A stretch of 64,000 nucleotides of DNA, from positions 1-64,000 of the forward strand of contig JAOTOL010001523.1 of the NCBI GenBank assembly GCA_034440575.1. The letters run 5' to 3'. A program made the translations under genes and the position numbers. Shown here piece after piece: positions 53,773 through 64,000 of this stretch (positions are counted from its first letter, which is position 1; each line of letters starts with the position of its first letter). The notes below the pieces were generated by a model. That model was not told the origin of the DNA. It worked only from the letters and a program-made list of their open reading frames with translations, and did no database searches. This DNA comes from Imbricaverruca yamaguchii (taxonomy: Eukaryota; Arthropoda; Thecostraca; Neoverrucidae).

Positions 53773-54348
53773 ATGCGGTGCGTCGACCGCCGTCGCGATA
53801 CGATGTCGCTGCTGCTCGAGGTGCAGAACGACAACGGGACGTATCGGCTGGGCGGTCGGCCGGCCGGTGCCGGCTGGACGGTTGCCGGCCGGCTGGCGGG
53901 AGCGCCCACCATCAGCTGGCATCCAGCGGTGCCGAGACCGACGCCCACTGTACGGCCCCTGTCGCCCGCCTCGATCGTCCCTCTGTATGGCCCCTGTCGC
54001 CCGCCTCGATCGTCCCTCTGTATGGCCCCTGTCGCCCGCCTCGATCGCCCCTCTGTATGGCCCCTGTCGCCCGCCTCGATCGCCCCTCTGTATGGCCCCT
54101 GTCGCCCGCCTCGATCGTCCCCGAATCGTCGCGCGACGCAGACTCCCAGCTTAACGCGCCATGTCCGCATTGTCAGGGACCGTGTCGGCTCGACGCCCAG
54201 CCTGCACGCTCGGCTAGACTCGTTTGACACCAGGAACGTCGAGACCGTGAGTGGTGTGTGCGCGGATGACCTGGAGCTGTACCTGGCGCCGTTCGACGCT
54301 CTGCGCGAGCGGCAGGGCTACCCGCCACAGTCGAGCAGCCAGCGGTAG
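53773..54348 (+). CDS. Uncertain GC-rich open frame, possible host exon(s)
   Basis: A 191-codon frame crosses the 35-bp repeat. It ends in a segment that looks protein-like (DSFDTRNVETVSGV, CADDLELYLAPFDALRER) before TAG at 54346. An acceptor-like cattgtcag near 54177 could start a terminal exon. No family recognised. The left two-thirds are probably not coding. Confidence 0.25.
   Translation: MRCVDRRRDTMSLLLEVQNDNGTYRLGGRPAGAGWTVAGRLAGAPTISWHPAVPRPTPTVRPLSPASIVPLYGPCRPPRSSLCMAPVARLDRPSVWPLSPASIAPLYGPCRPPRSSPNRRATQTPSLTRHVRIVRDRVGSTPSLHARLDSFDTRNVETVSGVCADDLELYLAPFDALRERQGYPPQSSSQR
53954..54125. repeat. 35-bp minisatellite, 5 units
   Basis: The unit is ggcccctgtcgcccgcctcg + atcgtccctctgtat. 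Copies are almost identical. Confidence 0.93.
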
Positions 54349-55015
54349 CGCCGCGCCGCGCCGCCTAGATGGCGCGCTCCCTCCACTTGTGATTGGTCCG
54401 ATGGCGTCTTGGCGCGGGTCGGCGATGTCTGGCCGCGCGTTCTGTCCTATTCTAGTCCGGCTTCGTAGCGCACGCGATACATTTGCCGGTTTGCGGTGCT
54501 TGCTGACGTGCGTTGTGATGGATTCCAGACGATTATAGAAATATTTGCTGAACATTTTTAATTGATAATGAACGTCATCCGGCTAAACCGACTGGTCTCC
54601 ACACTTCCTGAGGGCAAGGTTCAATTCGAGCATAGCAAATGTCTGGTTGTAGACTTCCGTATTGCCTGCAGTCGAAATTTGCATCGGAGACGAGAGTATA
54701 CAGAGCCTGCTATGGTGGCATGTGCTGTTGCCCGAGACTCTGGTGTAGTGAAATTTGAAGTGGTCGACTTGTTCTGGGCCAGCAATGTGATGCCTTCCCA
54801 GCGTCAGCTGAGAGAATGGGCCTGATGGTAGGCGTTTCAGGCTTACTGGGCTTCATCAGGTCCTAGATTCTTGGTTGTTTGTTTCAGTTTACGGGCGCAT
54901 CGACTGCGTTGGTCACACAGCGCCCATAACAATTTTAGATGGACAACTTAAGAGGAGTCACGCGAACAGCAGCATACGAGTCTTCAAAATACAGGAAGAT
55001 CATTATAGTGCTACA
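54349..55015. other. Spacer, no gene supported
   Basis: An 87-codon plus frame at 54562-54825 has no recognisable domain. Confidence 0.35.
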
Positions 55016-55017
55016 TG

Positions 55018-56550
55018 TCAGTGGGGTATGCAAATCGCTCTAAATTTGACATCCGTGAAAAAGCGAAACAGCTGTCCTGAAGCTACAACGCGTGAGTGGT
55101 CACCCGGGAGTTCGCAGAGTGACGACGACTGCGCGACTCCAAGAAGGCGTCTTCGAGCATCGACGAGCAGGGGCAGGATAACAGAATGTGACGCATTGAC
55201 GGTGGTGCGTGACATCGAGGGCAGTTTGGCCTGTCCTCCTCACAGAGAAGATAGTGGCGCGTTGGGTGGGTGTGCCCTAGCCTGAGGCGGCAGAGCACGA
55301 CCTCGTCCCGCCTCGTCCTACGGTGGGACGAGAGCCAATCCCCAAGACATGGTTTGATTGCTCGCAGTTTATTGTCCTGCAGTGTGTCCCAACTAGGCTG
55401 CCATTTTAAAGAAAAAACGTCGCGATAGAACGATCATATTCCCTCGCGTGGAGCGGCATAAATCGCATATACGGGGCTTGAGCCGCCCACTTCGCAGCAG
55501 CATCCGCTGCCTCGTTCCCCACGATGCCGACACGATGCCGACATGGCTCGGGATCCAACAGAGGACAATAGTCTTCCCAGCTTGAGCCAGTGATCCGAGA
55601 CGCCGAAAAACGTCCTGTAAAGTGATGTCAGGTGGGTTAAGCTGTTTTAGCGCCCAGAGACTGCTGAGTGAGTCGGTAATAATGACATGGGAGGCATCCC
55701 GCCACACTTCAATGAAACTGACGGCCTTTGAGGTCGCCACCAGCTAGGAAGTGTAAACAGTTGCATGTGGCGGTATGGAAAAAAATCTTCACATATGCTC
55801 AGTAACAAATGCACTGCCCACACCAGTATCAGTCTTGGATCCATCTGTGCAAGTTGGGACGAATCCCTCGAACGAGGCTATGTGTTCTAGCGCACATGAC
55901 AGTCGGTACTGCGGTGAAGCGTGGTCCTTTCCCAACCGAGGAAAATAGCATATCTATTCTAGGGGGAGTCACTTGCCATGGCGGCGTTTGAACCAGATTG
56001 GACTGCATAATTCCCTTTAGTCGAATTCCACTGTCATCAAAGAGCCTGCGTATGCGAACGCGAACGGGAATGGCATGCAGAATGCGTCCTCGACTAAATT
56101 ATTAAATGAATCGATGGGAGAGCACGTGCGAATGTGCGGGATGGCCAGGGAATTGGCGCAGCTTACAGGCATAGCGCATCCCGAGCATTTAGCGGCGGAG
56201 CGAGAGTGGGTGACTCGTGGGCTTCAGCCAGAAGGCTGGCAGAAGGTGAAGTGCGGAAAACGCCGGTCACAATGCGGAGAGCCGAGTGGTGTACGATGTT
56301 CAGTGGGCGCTAGCTTGTTGCACATGCGCTGTCATATATAACACATGCGTAGTCCAGCTTTGAACGAATGAAAGAGCGATACAACAGCATGGTTTTCCTG
56401 TCTCCTCCGTAGCATGTGTGTGTAACCATCTTTAGCAAGTGCAGGTGTGTAAAACATTTCTCCCGAAGTGTTTTAAAATGTCCCTGGTAATTAAGACGAG
56501 TGTAAAAATGGCTCCCAAGAATCGAGCAACTCACAGGTAGGGAGCTCACT
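55018..56550 (-). mobile_element. Decayed LINE with RNase H (Jockey/I-like)
   Basis: On the minus strand the RT thumb comes first (56549-56310: KTLREKCFTHLHLLK, SFIRSKLDYACVIYDSA). Next is HHSALRIVTGVFRTSPSASL (about 56290-56230), then an RNase H domain (55865-55400), then a C-terminal block (55298-55083: CRLRLGHTHPTRHYLL, CPRCHAPPSMRHILLSCP). Many stops and frameshifts. The 5' half is absent. Confidence 0.85.
55393..55865 (-). pseudogene. RNase H domain of the LINE
   Basis: It keeps CTDGSKTDTGVGSAFV (first catalytic Asp), VIITDSLSSLWALKQL (third catalytic Asp) and VLCWIPSHVGIVSAS. The conserved glutamate region reads VYTS-stop-LVATSKA, so it is interrupted. Such domains remove the RNA strand in I/Jockey/R1-group elements. 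Confidence 0.85.
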
Positions 56551-56739
56551 CACCATAATGTTGGAGGGCAGGGTCCACCGGCGGGGATGAACCTATTGGA
56601 TTGTGATGCGAAATACTGCAAGCGATTTGGCGTGTTGTCGGAGTTGTGTACCAACAGCGGTCTTGGGACTGTATGCATGCTGATGCTTGACTGACGCGTA
56701 TTTTGTACTGCTAGTGGGCTCGGCGCTGTATATAAATAC

Positions 56740-57000
56740 AGCGGTCCCAAGAAACTTCGCGCCGGGGCCAAGAAATTTGCACCAGGGCCCACCCAAATCG
56801 CATCATGGAGCCTCCGCTAAGTATAACGCACCCCGCGAACTCCTGGCAGTCACGCAAAATATCGTTTTCGGGACAAAAAATTCCAGTCGGAAGTATCAAA
56901 AAGTTGTGTCGTGGCATGAAAAACTTCCGTCGAGGCTGCGGAAAATTGGCACCCAGGGCCCAAATAAGCACAGAGTGACAGAGACGGTCCGCCCATGTAA
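56740..57000. repeat. Degenerate A-tract repeat, second block
   Basis: Phrases of 25-32 bp such as ggggccaagaaatttgcacc, cgggacaaaaaattccagtc and ggcccaaataagcacag recur. The last matches aaataaacaca phrases at 42087 and 58373. Confidence 0.6.
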
Positions 57001-57800
57001 GGCACTAAGGCAGTGCCTCACCTGAGTAGAGCTGGGAAGTATTTTCGTATGTTATTTTCATAAAATGATGCTTTCATTCACTGGAGAATAGTAAACTTGA
57101 AAACTGGAAACAAATATGCATTGGTGACTCATAATTATGGTGAAAAATGAAGTTCATTTACATTTATACCATTTGTATCTTAGCTTCCAAGCAGCTCTAT
57201 CACCGGCCTGCACAGGCTGGCCTCCCACATATATCGCCAAATAGCAAGTTTTCGTTTCACAACAAGCGCAGGGTAGGCCGGGCTCTCCAATATTGTTTGG
57301 CAATCGGTGACGTCACATTGGCTGGACAATTGACTACCACAATTGACGTCACATTGGCTACCAGCGGAGGTACCTATACTGGTTTGAATAGCACACCCTT
57401 ATCCATGTGCAGATACGGAACCTGTAGCTAGTTTTCAGGATTGTTTTCCATTTTTCATTCCTATACGTCCAGATCATGCTTGTTCTTTTTGTATATTTTT
57501 AAAGGGCAAGTGCCCCCTCAATGTTGGCTCTGTCGACTAATCATTTATACTTTTAGCATGGGGTACCATGGAGCATGCACTCCATCGATGTGGGGCTTCC
57601 CATCGACTTCACGTATTTTGCATCGAAATAATTAATAATAAGAATAACAACAATAATAACAATTATATGTATATATAATATTAATAATATATAATATGTG
57701 TGTGTGTATGCCTGTCATTTCGGGTTCTGAGATGTGAATATATCAAAACCTCAATTATATTTTATATATGAAAACTTCCCGGCAATTTCAGAAGCATTTG
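57001..57800. other. Spacer with AT-rich tract
   Basis: gacgtcacattggct occurs twice (57309, 57343). 57625-57720 is AT-rich microsatellite-like. No gene supported. Confidence 0.4.
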
Positions 57801-57875
57801 AACACCAGGGAGAGGGCTCAAACCCACTGATTTCGGAACGATGGCGATAGATTTGCTACCTTGCAGCGCTAGGTT
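57800..57875 (-). mobile_element. Possible tRNA-derived SINE remnant
   Basis: The minus strand carries gggtttgagccc (B-box-like) about 50 bp after a weak A-box-like tagcgctgcaagg. No clear ends or target duplication. Confidence 0.25.
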
Positions 57876-57929
57876 AAGTTGTTCATACCCATCTTAACAT
57901 AAAATAATAATGGGTACTTATGAAAACTA

Positions 57930-58560
57930 CTGATCGAAATCCGGCGATTTTGTCTGCCTCACCTCATTTGGGGGCCACGGGCCGCTCCTGCAGAGTGACC
58001 CCAAAAGTCGCAACGGAACCCGACAAAGATCAAACCGGAGACCCCAAAATAAGAAGGTTAAAAAGATGTCTGAGCCAGGAAAATCGCTCTGGATCCCAAA
58101 ACATGGCACCAGACCTCCAAAAATAGCGTGCGGCCAAGAAAAAACGCACTGGAACTTGAAAAGTAGCGGCGGAACGCAAACATATGGTGCCGGGAGTCCA
58201 AAAATATCCGGCCAAGATTTTGGCATTACAAATATCAGAAGATGCCCAAAAATCGCGTCGATCGCAGATGGCTACCGTTAGGTCACCAGAATCATTTGCC
58301 TGGGCCAGAATAGTCGCTACGGAACCCCCGAAGTCAAGATAGGGTTCCACAAATGTGCGCCAGAAGCCCTAAATAAACACAGCAATACCCTAGGGGTGCA
58401 ACGGGAGGCTGAAAAAGCACCGGACCTTCAAAGCGCAGTCTCACAAACAGCCAGAACATCGCAGGCTTTTCAAACATTTACGGCATCCTAATGGAATTGC
58501 ATCCCAAGATAAACACACCCGGGAGCTCCAAAAAGGCACTGGAGGCACTTAAACCACACG
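57930..58560. repeat. Degenerate A-tract repeat, third block
   Basis: About 20 units of 27-32 bp follow the same pattern as 41900-42610. Specific shared phrases: gtctgagccaggaaaatcgc (58069) with a near-identical one at 40328, and ccgggagctccaaaaa (58518) with caccgggagctaccaaa (42299). Confidence 0.65.
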
Positions 58561-59040
58561 GGGACCAGTTGGCTTCTGTACACGAACGGCCAGGACGGTT
58601 TATCGACGTCCAATTCCTCCAGTTCGACGTCCAATTCCTGCTGGCATTAATTCCAATGTACACCACATATCTAACCATCGCACGCCATACCGGTAGCGCG
58701 CACTATGCAGTAAGTACCCTACACGTTGGTTCACGTGCAGGTGGTGTGCATGCCTGTGACTATCGATCGGTGTGATCGGTGTGACGATGTTCGCTCGATC
58801 ACAGGCTGGAAGCGCAGTCGTCTCGGCAGATTGAGTTTGGTCTGGCCGGATAGTCCAGGTTTCGTTTGTATCGCGAGACTGCTACATCGCCGCGGAAGAA
58901 CCGCCGCCGGAGATAAGGAGTGGGTCATGCCTTCATTGGGTGCCCGCAGTTCTGTTTGCAAGCTGTTGTAACGTAGCCGTGGACGGATCGCGCAGGTTGA
59001 CAGGCTGTACGTCGCCGCCAGTCCTCACGGGGGGAGAGAG
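58561..59040. other. Spacer, no gene supported
   Basis: gacgtccaattcct duplicated at 58605 and 58626. Otherwise nothing. Confidence 0.35.
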
Positions 59041-59061
59041 GAGAAGCCCGGAGTCGGAGTG

Positions 59062-60620
59062 CGGGCAACTGAGCACGGACGTCCGGTGCGGGTAGCTGAG
59101 CACGGCTCGGACGCCCGGACTGTGCGGGTAACTGAGCACGGCTCTGACGCCGGACTGTGCGGTAACTGAGCACGGCTCGGACGCCCGGACTGTGCGGGTA
59201 ACTGAGCACGGCTCTGACGTCCGGGGCGGTAACTGAGCACGGCTCTGACGCCCGGACTGTGCGGTAACTGAGCACGGCTCGGACGTCCGGACTGTGCGAT
59301 AACTGAGCACGGCTCTGATGCCAGGACTGTGCGGGTAACTGAGCACGGCTCTGACGTCCGGACTGTGCGGGTAACTGAGCACGGCTCGGACGTCCGGACT
59401 GTGCGGGTAACTGAGCACGGCTCGGACGTCCCGGACTGTGCGGGTAACTGAGCACGGCTCGGACGCCGGACTGTGGGTGGCTGACGGCCCGGACTGTGCG
59501 GATAACTGAGCACGGCTCTGACGCCCGGACTGTGCGGTAACTGAGCACGGCTCGGACGCCCGGACTGTGCGGGTAACTGAGCACGGCTCGGACGTCCGGA
59601 CTGTGCGTAGAGCTCTGAGACTGGCTACTGAACGTCGGACTGTGCGGGTAACTGAGCACGGCTCGGACGCCCGGACTGTGCGATAACTGAGCACGGCTCG
59701 GACGTCCGGACTGTGCGATAATACTGGCTCGGACGTCCGGACTGTGCGGGTAACTGAGCACGGCTCGGACGTCCGGACTGTGCGGTAACTGAGCACGGCT
59801 CGGACGCCGGACTGTGCGGGTAACTGAGCACGGCTCGGACGCCCGACTGTGCGGGCAACTGAGCACGGCTCGAACGCCCGGTCTGTGCGGGTAACTGAGC
59901 ACGGCTCGGACGCCCGGACTGTGCGGATAACTGAGCACGGCTCGGACGCCCGGACTGTGCGGGTAACTGAGACGGCTCTGACGCCCGGACTGTGCGGGAC
60001 TGAGCACGGCTCGGACGCAGCCGGACTGTGCGGGTAACTGAGCACGGCTCTGACGCCCGGACTGTGCGATAACTGAGCACGGCTCTGACGTCCGGACTGT
60101 GCGGGTAACTGAGCACGGCTCTGACGTCCGGACTGTGCGTAACTGAGCACGGCTCTGACTCCGGACTGTGCGATAACTGAGCACGGCTCGACGCCCGGAC
60201 TGTGGGGTAACTGAGCACGGCTCGACGCCGGACTGTGCGGGTAACTGAGCACGGCTCGGACGCCAGGACTGTGCGGTAACTGGCACGGCTCTGACGCCCG
60301 GACTGTGCGGTAACTGAGCACGGCTCGGACGTCCGGACTGTGCGGTAACTGAGCACGGCTCTGACGCCCGGACTGTGCGGTAACTGAGCACGGCTCTGAC
60401 GCCCGGACTGGGATGAGCACGGCTCGGACGCCCGGACTGTGCGATAACTGAGCACGGCTCGGACGTCAGGACTGTGCGGGTAACTGAGCACGGCTCGGAC
60501 GTCCGGACTGTGCGGGTAACTGAGCACGGCTCGGACGCCCGGACTGTGCGGGTAACTGAGCACGGCTCGGACGCCCGGACTGTGCGGTAACTGAGCACGG
60601 CTCGGACATCCGGACTGGGT
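59062..60620. repeat. 36-bp minisatellite, about 43 units
   Basis: The unit is ggactgtgcgggtaactgag + cacggctcggacgccc, with 1-3 bp deletions mainly in the cggg run. Two units are disrupted (59470-59490, 59605-59632). Minus frames of up to 596 codons are artefacts. Confidence 0.95.
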
Positions 60621-61030
60621 GACACGCGCCACCAACAAACTAAGCAAGTCGGACGCTGTGCAGAAACGACTATGCACGCCACTGAATTTGATGGGATGAG
60701 GGTGTAGACGAACATTTTGATGACCAGGGCCGCCTCGAATGGCGATTGTCTAGTGCACGCACACTGGCTCCGTCAAGCTGGAGTGACATCACCAGTGATT
60801 CAACTGCCGTCTGCTTCATTGGTCAAGTGGAGCCAGTTTGCCAGGGTCGGCACGGGATGGGATTGATGTCCGCAACAGTTGCCAGTCATCTGAACGTCTT
60901 CCTGGCTGTCTTTGGCAGGCTCATGCTCATCTTCAACGCATTTGCACTGTTTACTGAGTAAACAGTACACACACTTCGCATATACTATCACAGGAATGCG
61001 CGGCCAACGGCCGGCTCAACAGCCCACACA
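60621..61030. other. Spacer, no gene supported
   Basis: A 71-codon plus frame (60746-60961) has a hydrophobic end but no other support. Confidence 0.35.
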
Positions 61031-61045
61031 TTAAAACGTCATACG

Positions 61046-61051
61046 TTTATT
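61046..61051 (-). terminator. Candidate polyadenylation signal of gene 2
   Basis: AATAAA on the minus strand lies about 620 bp beyond the gene 2 stop codon, implying a 3' UTR of roughly 640 bp. Confidence 0.4.
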
Positions 61052-61673
61052 TGCCCAGCCAGCTGACGAAGAGCACACAGACGGTAGGGACATCCCCACA
61101 CGAGTGACAGTGAAGCACATGGAGAGACAGAAAGAGGGGGCCAAGCCTGGGCGAACACCCCGCCGCGGCGCCACACCGCCAACATGATACGCCACACCAA
61201 TGACTTCATTGATACAATCAGTCGACATCGACACCGCTCACGGTACGGCGCGTGATGTACCGGTGTAGGAAAATACGCTGACGCGGCTTTGCAACAAGAC
61301 ACGGAAGCAGTTAGATACGAGTGCGGACATAATCCAGATAATAAATATATATCTATATATATTCGACCAGTAAGATGACGATCTCCGAGTGCGCTAGCAC
61401 TACATGCAAATGAATTGACTAAGTTGGCGTGCTCCGGCGCAGATTTTAGCGGGTAGATCATCTGCGTTCTGCTTCTCCTGAACGAAGGAGCCCGGTGAAC
61501 ACAAACATATTTGTACACTTTTCACGCGCCCGGAATGTGACACAGTTTATAACACCAAGTTATATATAGCACAATTCAAGCGGCAAACAACGATTATCCA
61601 CTTGTCTTTGGATCGAGACGCGGAATACCAGGATCCGCACGGACTTTGCGCACAGTGACAGCCACTCTTGCGT

Positions 61674-61808
61674 CTACACTGACGAGAGCTGCGCCCCAAA
61701 GTCTTTGACCAACGCGCGCAGTCGGGTGATCTCTCGACTCGCGGTGGTCATATCTTGCAGCAGCTTCATCTCGTTCGCTTTAAGCTTCTTGATGTCTCGC
61801 TGGCAGGT
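61674..61808 (-). CDS. Gene 2 terminal exon
   Basis: The acceptor (read on minus) ttcctcgttcgcag precedes TCQRDIKKLKANEMKLLQDM. The exon ends VKDFGAQLSSV then TAG. Heptad-like leucines continue the coiled coil. 44 codons. Confidence 0.8.
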   Translation of the reverse strand, partial: TCQRDIKKLKANEMKLLQDMTTASREITRLRALVKDFGAQLSSV

Positions 61809-64000
61809 CTGCGAACGAGGAAAGGTCGGGTGACGCGTGCGCTCCGGACGATCATCACTGAAACACTTTAGCGAACATTTCAGAGATCTTCGATGTTCCA
61901 ATGCAACGAACAGTTAATCTACCTGTCGACCTGTTATGCAAGCCAGCACAGCTTATTATACTCAAAACCTATGGGAACTCACACACCGAGGCTCATACAA
62001 CATCGCTCGAGAAGTTCGAAACAAACTAAACCGAAACACAGACTCGACCGTCGCTTGCTAAGTGCACTTATATTTAAGATATATTTAAGGTCGTTATGAA
62101 CCGTCACCGACCACCGGCCATGCATTGTGAACGTACCACATTTTGTCGCAGCAGGTCCAGCTTGTCGCTCTTCAGACCGCTCACTTCTGCCTTGAGCCTC
62201 TCCAGTTGCCTGATGAGGTCGCTGGTGGTGCTGGTGTCGGGGTGGTCGTCGGCGCAGAACGAGCAGGACAGCCGCTTGTTCTCCGTGGAGCCCATGCTCT
62301 CCATCCCGGTGTCTGAGTCGTCGTGGTAACCGTTGCCTTGGTAACCGGCCGGCTCCAGGTCCACAGAGTTCAGCGACGAGTCGTCACTCTCGGACATGGC
62401 AACCCTGGGAGAAAATAACACATGAACCGCTGTATAATCGGTGCGACGAAACAAACTTGGCAGCATAAATTGCACAGAAGTCCCAAGGTTCCCATAATTA
62501 TAAGTGCCCTCCCGGAGAGGACATGGGAATGGCAAGCAAGACACAGATACACATGTCTTTTCTACCATTGAAAACGACTTTATACCAGGTAGGTGTTGGT
62601 GAATGCGTCGTTGCGATCTCCATCAATATTGGCATGCTCTTTTGGCAGCTATGTTTGTGTCATAGGCGTGCCTTGGAACTCGGCAATTTCATTAGCAGTG
62701 CAATAGGTGCCTGACGTGCAACACGGCGTACTGCTGGCCAGACGAATCCCTAGCTTTATGTAATACCGTCTCTATCACACATATCGGGATCTGTGTCGCC
62801 CAAAATTTATACCTGGCTATATATGGTATCAGATGCATGGAAGAAGGAAACGCAACACACACGGCCCGATCATGCCATCACTATCGGCACACTACACCGA
62901 TTAACTGCTGATGTATATCATCACCATCATTATCGCTACATTATACCGACTAATTGATTGTGTCGAATATTGCTCGAACCGAAGTGTCAGTACTGGAACA
63001 ATGCCAATGATTAGTGCTCTCATCCGTCATGCCCAGGAGTTGCTGTTGATGTTCGCGTCGACAGTCGCCACCAATGAACGCGTCGGCCGAGCCGACACCG
63101 CACGCACAGGCACAACTGTGCCGACGTTAGTTCTCTCACCCGTCGTACCCAGAAGATATACCCACATTGTACCTTATTATTAGTAGCACGTGTCCGGAAT
63201 TGTGGAATTACATGAATACGAGATTAAATGAACCCTCTTGCGCGCCACAAGAGTGTGGGGGGGGGTTCGCTCGTTGGATTACGTGGACATTATCCGAAGC
63301 GCAAATTGCGCTCCGGCATACGGTAATTGGTACCGGAGCTGCCTGAAACCTTGCTGCAGACGGCGTGCGGATCGACCGGCTGGCAGCCGTAAATTAATCG
63401 ATGACGTACGCCGATCTTACCGAAGTGTTAGCACTGGAACAGTGTCAATGGTCAGTCCTCTCACCCGTCGTACTCGGCAGCTGCGACGCTCGCGTCGACA
63501 GTCACCGCGCAGACTCGCCAGACGCGCACGCGACGCCAGCGCCGGTTGGTTGGAATTTGGGCTTAGGGGCGCATCGACTGACGCCAGCGCCGGCGGTCTC
63601 ACCTGTCGGCGCGGTGCGGCACGGCGTCCGGGCTGGACGAGGCCGAGCTGCGGTAGCTGGACGGCTGGCTGGACACCGAGCTGAGCGTGTCGCGGCCCGA
63701 CACGCCCGACGAGCTGCGCTTGGTCACCGGCTTGTGCGGCCGAAACACCAGCGCGCCGTCGGCCGCCGGGCTGGCCGCCGGGCTGGCCGCCGCCCGCTTC
63801 CGGTCGTCCGGCTGGCTCTTGGAGCGCGAGGTGAGCGCCTTGCGCACGGTGCTCAGGATGCCGGACGACTCGCGCGGCAGATCGGCGCCGGCCGACGCCG
63901 CCTGCAGGCCGCAGAACTGCAGACTGCGCGCGCGCAGCTCGTCCACCAGATTGGACAGCAGAGAGGTGCGCGTTCGCATCTGCGCAGGGCGTCGGCAGTT
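61674..64000 (-). CDS. Gene 2: coiled-coil scaffold-like protein, last three exons, 5' partial
   Basis: Exons at 64000(or 63979)-63603, 62404-62137 and 61808-61674 join with GT/AG ends and phases 2 then 0. The visible part is about 260 residues. It opens with TSLLSNLVDELRARSLQFCG. A serine/alanine-rich stretch with many basic residues follows, then an acidic patch (SESDDSSLNSVDLEPAG, then DDSDTGMESMGSTENK). A coiled coil makes up roughly the last 80 residues (DLIRQLERLKAEVSGLKSDK and DIKKLKANEMKLLQDM). The end LSSV fits a class I PDZ ligand (S/T-x-V). Coding is strong, with GC-rich third positions. I cannot name the family; a cytoskeletal or junctional scaffold is inference. Confidence 0.75.
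62137..62404 (-). CDS. Gene 2 penultimate exon
   Basis: The acceptor ttattttctcccag enters in phase 2. The exon encodes VAMSESDDSSLNSVDLE and on to LKSDKLDLLRQNV, and leaves in phase 0 at gtacgt. It also contains CSFCADDH, a lone Cys pair too small for a zinc finger. The internal Met is not a likely start, since the frame is continuous with the upstream exon. Confidence 0.8.
62970..63515. repeat. Intronic direct repeats about 440 bp apart
   Basis: 62978-63073 and 63418-63512 share ccgaagtgtyagyactggaa, ctctcaycc and cgcgtcgacagtc. A shorter third copy lies at 63120-63160. Confidence 0.75.
63603..64000 (-). CDS. Gene 2 upstream exon, open to window edge
   Basis: The frame is open from the right edge through RTSLLSNLVDELRARSL and SSGILSTVRKALTSRSKSQ to SSPDAVPHRAD. 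It ends AG before gtgagacc (phase 2). A cag just before the ATG at 63979 could be an acceptor, so the true exon start is undecided. Confidence 0.7.

Noticed and set aside
58925..60715. 596- and 495-codon minus-strand frames
   Set aside because: They are translations of the 36-bp minisatellite.
62104..62568. Independent 154-codon gene starting upstream of exon B of gene 2
   Set aside because: The part left of the acceptor at 62404 is intron-like, and phase agreement shows the frame belongs to gene 2.

Overview
This window is eukaryotic, from an invertebrate animal. The two credible protein genes have GT/AG introns whose phases agree. Four retrotransposon-derived protein remnants, a hAT, a mariner, a tRNA-derived SINE and several MITEs are present, and there are about fifteen separate micro- or minisatellite arrays. 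The mix of elements (CR1-like and Jockey/I-like LINEs, a BED-finger hAT, mariner) suits an arthropod, possibly a crustacean or chelicerate. That placement is inference only. No bacterial operons, rRNA genes or CRISPR arrays are seen.

Layout. 0-2.3 kb: a 30-bp array and two inverted copies of a 0.41-kb MITE. 2.3-5.0 kb: large 40-bp and 31-bp minisatellites whose long reading frames are artefacts. 7.75-10.3 kb: a decayed LINE on the minus strand (endonuclease then reverse transcriptase). 12.7-16.2 kb: a complete but broken hAT transposon with a perfect 8-bp target duplication. 18-21 kb: AC/ACGC microsatellite, an internally deleted mariner inside a satellite, a 19-bp array. 21.5-22.2 kb and 47.1-48.0 kb: two copies of a TTAA-flanked, piggyBac-like element. 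25-32.3 kb: five more arrays and a small hAT MITE. 32.8-33.0 kb: a SINE with 12-bp target duplications. 33.8-34.1 kb: a second copy of the GGAGCC hAT MITE. 34.1-38.0 kb: nothing recognised.

Gene 1 (plus, 38036-46729) is reconstructed here as nine coding exons, 499 residues, all intron phases consistent: a signal peptide, an ectodomain with N-glycosylation sequons, one membrane helix and a lysine-rich tail. I do not recognise its family. Its introns hold unusual repeats. One is a 41-bp array with a TGACGTCA palindrome in most units, and its last unit supplies the acceptor of exon 8. Another is an exon-3 look-alike embedded in a TA microsatellite.

47-52 kb: the second TTAA element, a 350-bp tandem duplication, two back-to-back CR1-like LINE 3' ends, and a 22-bp array. 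52.4-57 kb: a retroelement C-terminal domain, a hAT-type MITE that may interrupt coding sequence, a 35-bp array, and a minus-strand LINE remnant with RNase H. 56.7-58.5 kb: a degenerate A-tract repeat also found in an intron of gene 1. 59.0-60.6 kb: a 36-bp minisatellite.

Gene 2 (minus, 61674 to beyond the right edge) has its last three exons here. They encode a serine-rich then coiled-coil protein ending in a possible PDZ-binding tail. It is 5'-truncated by the window edge.
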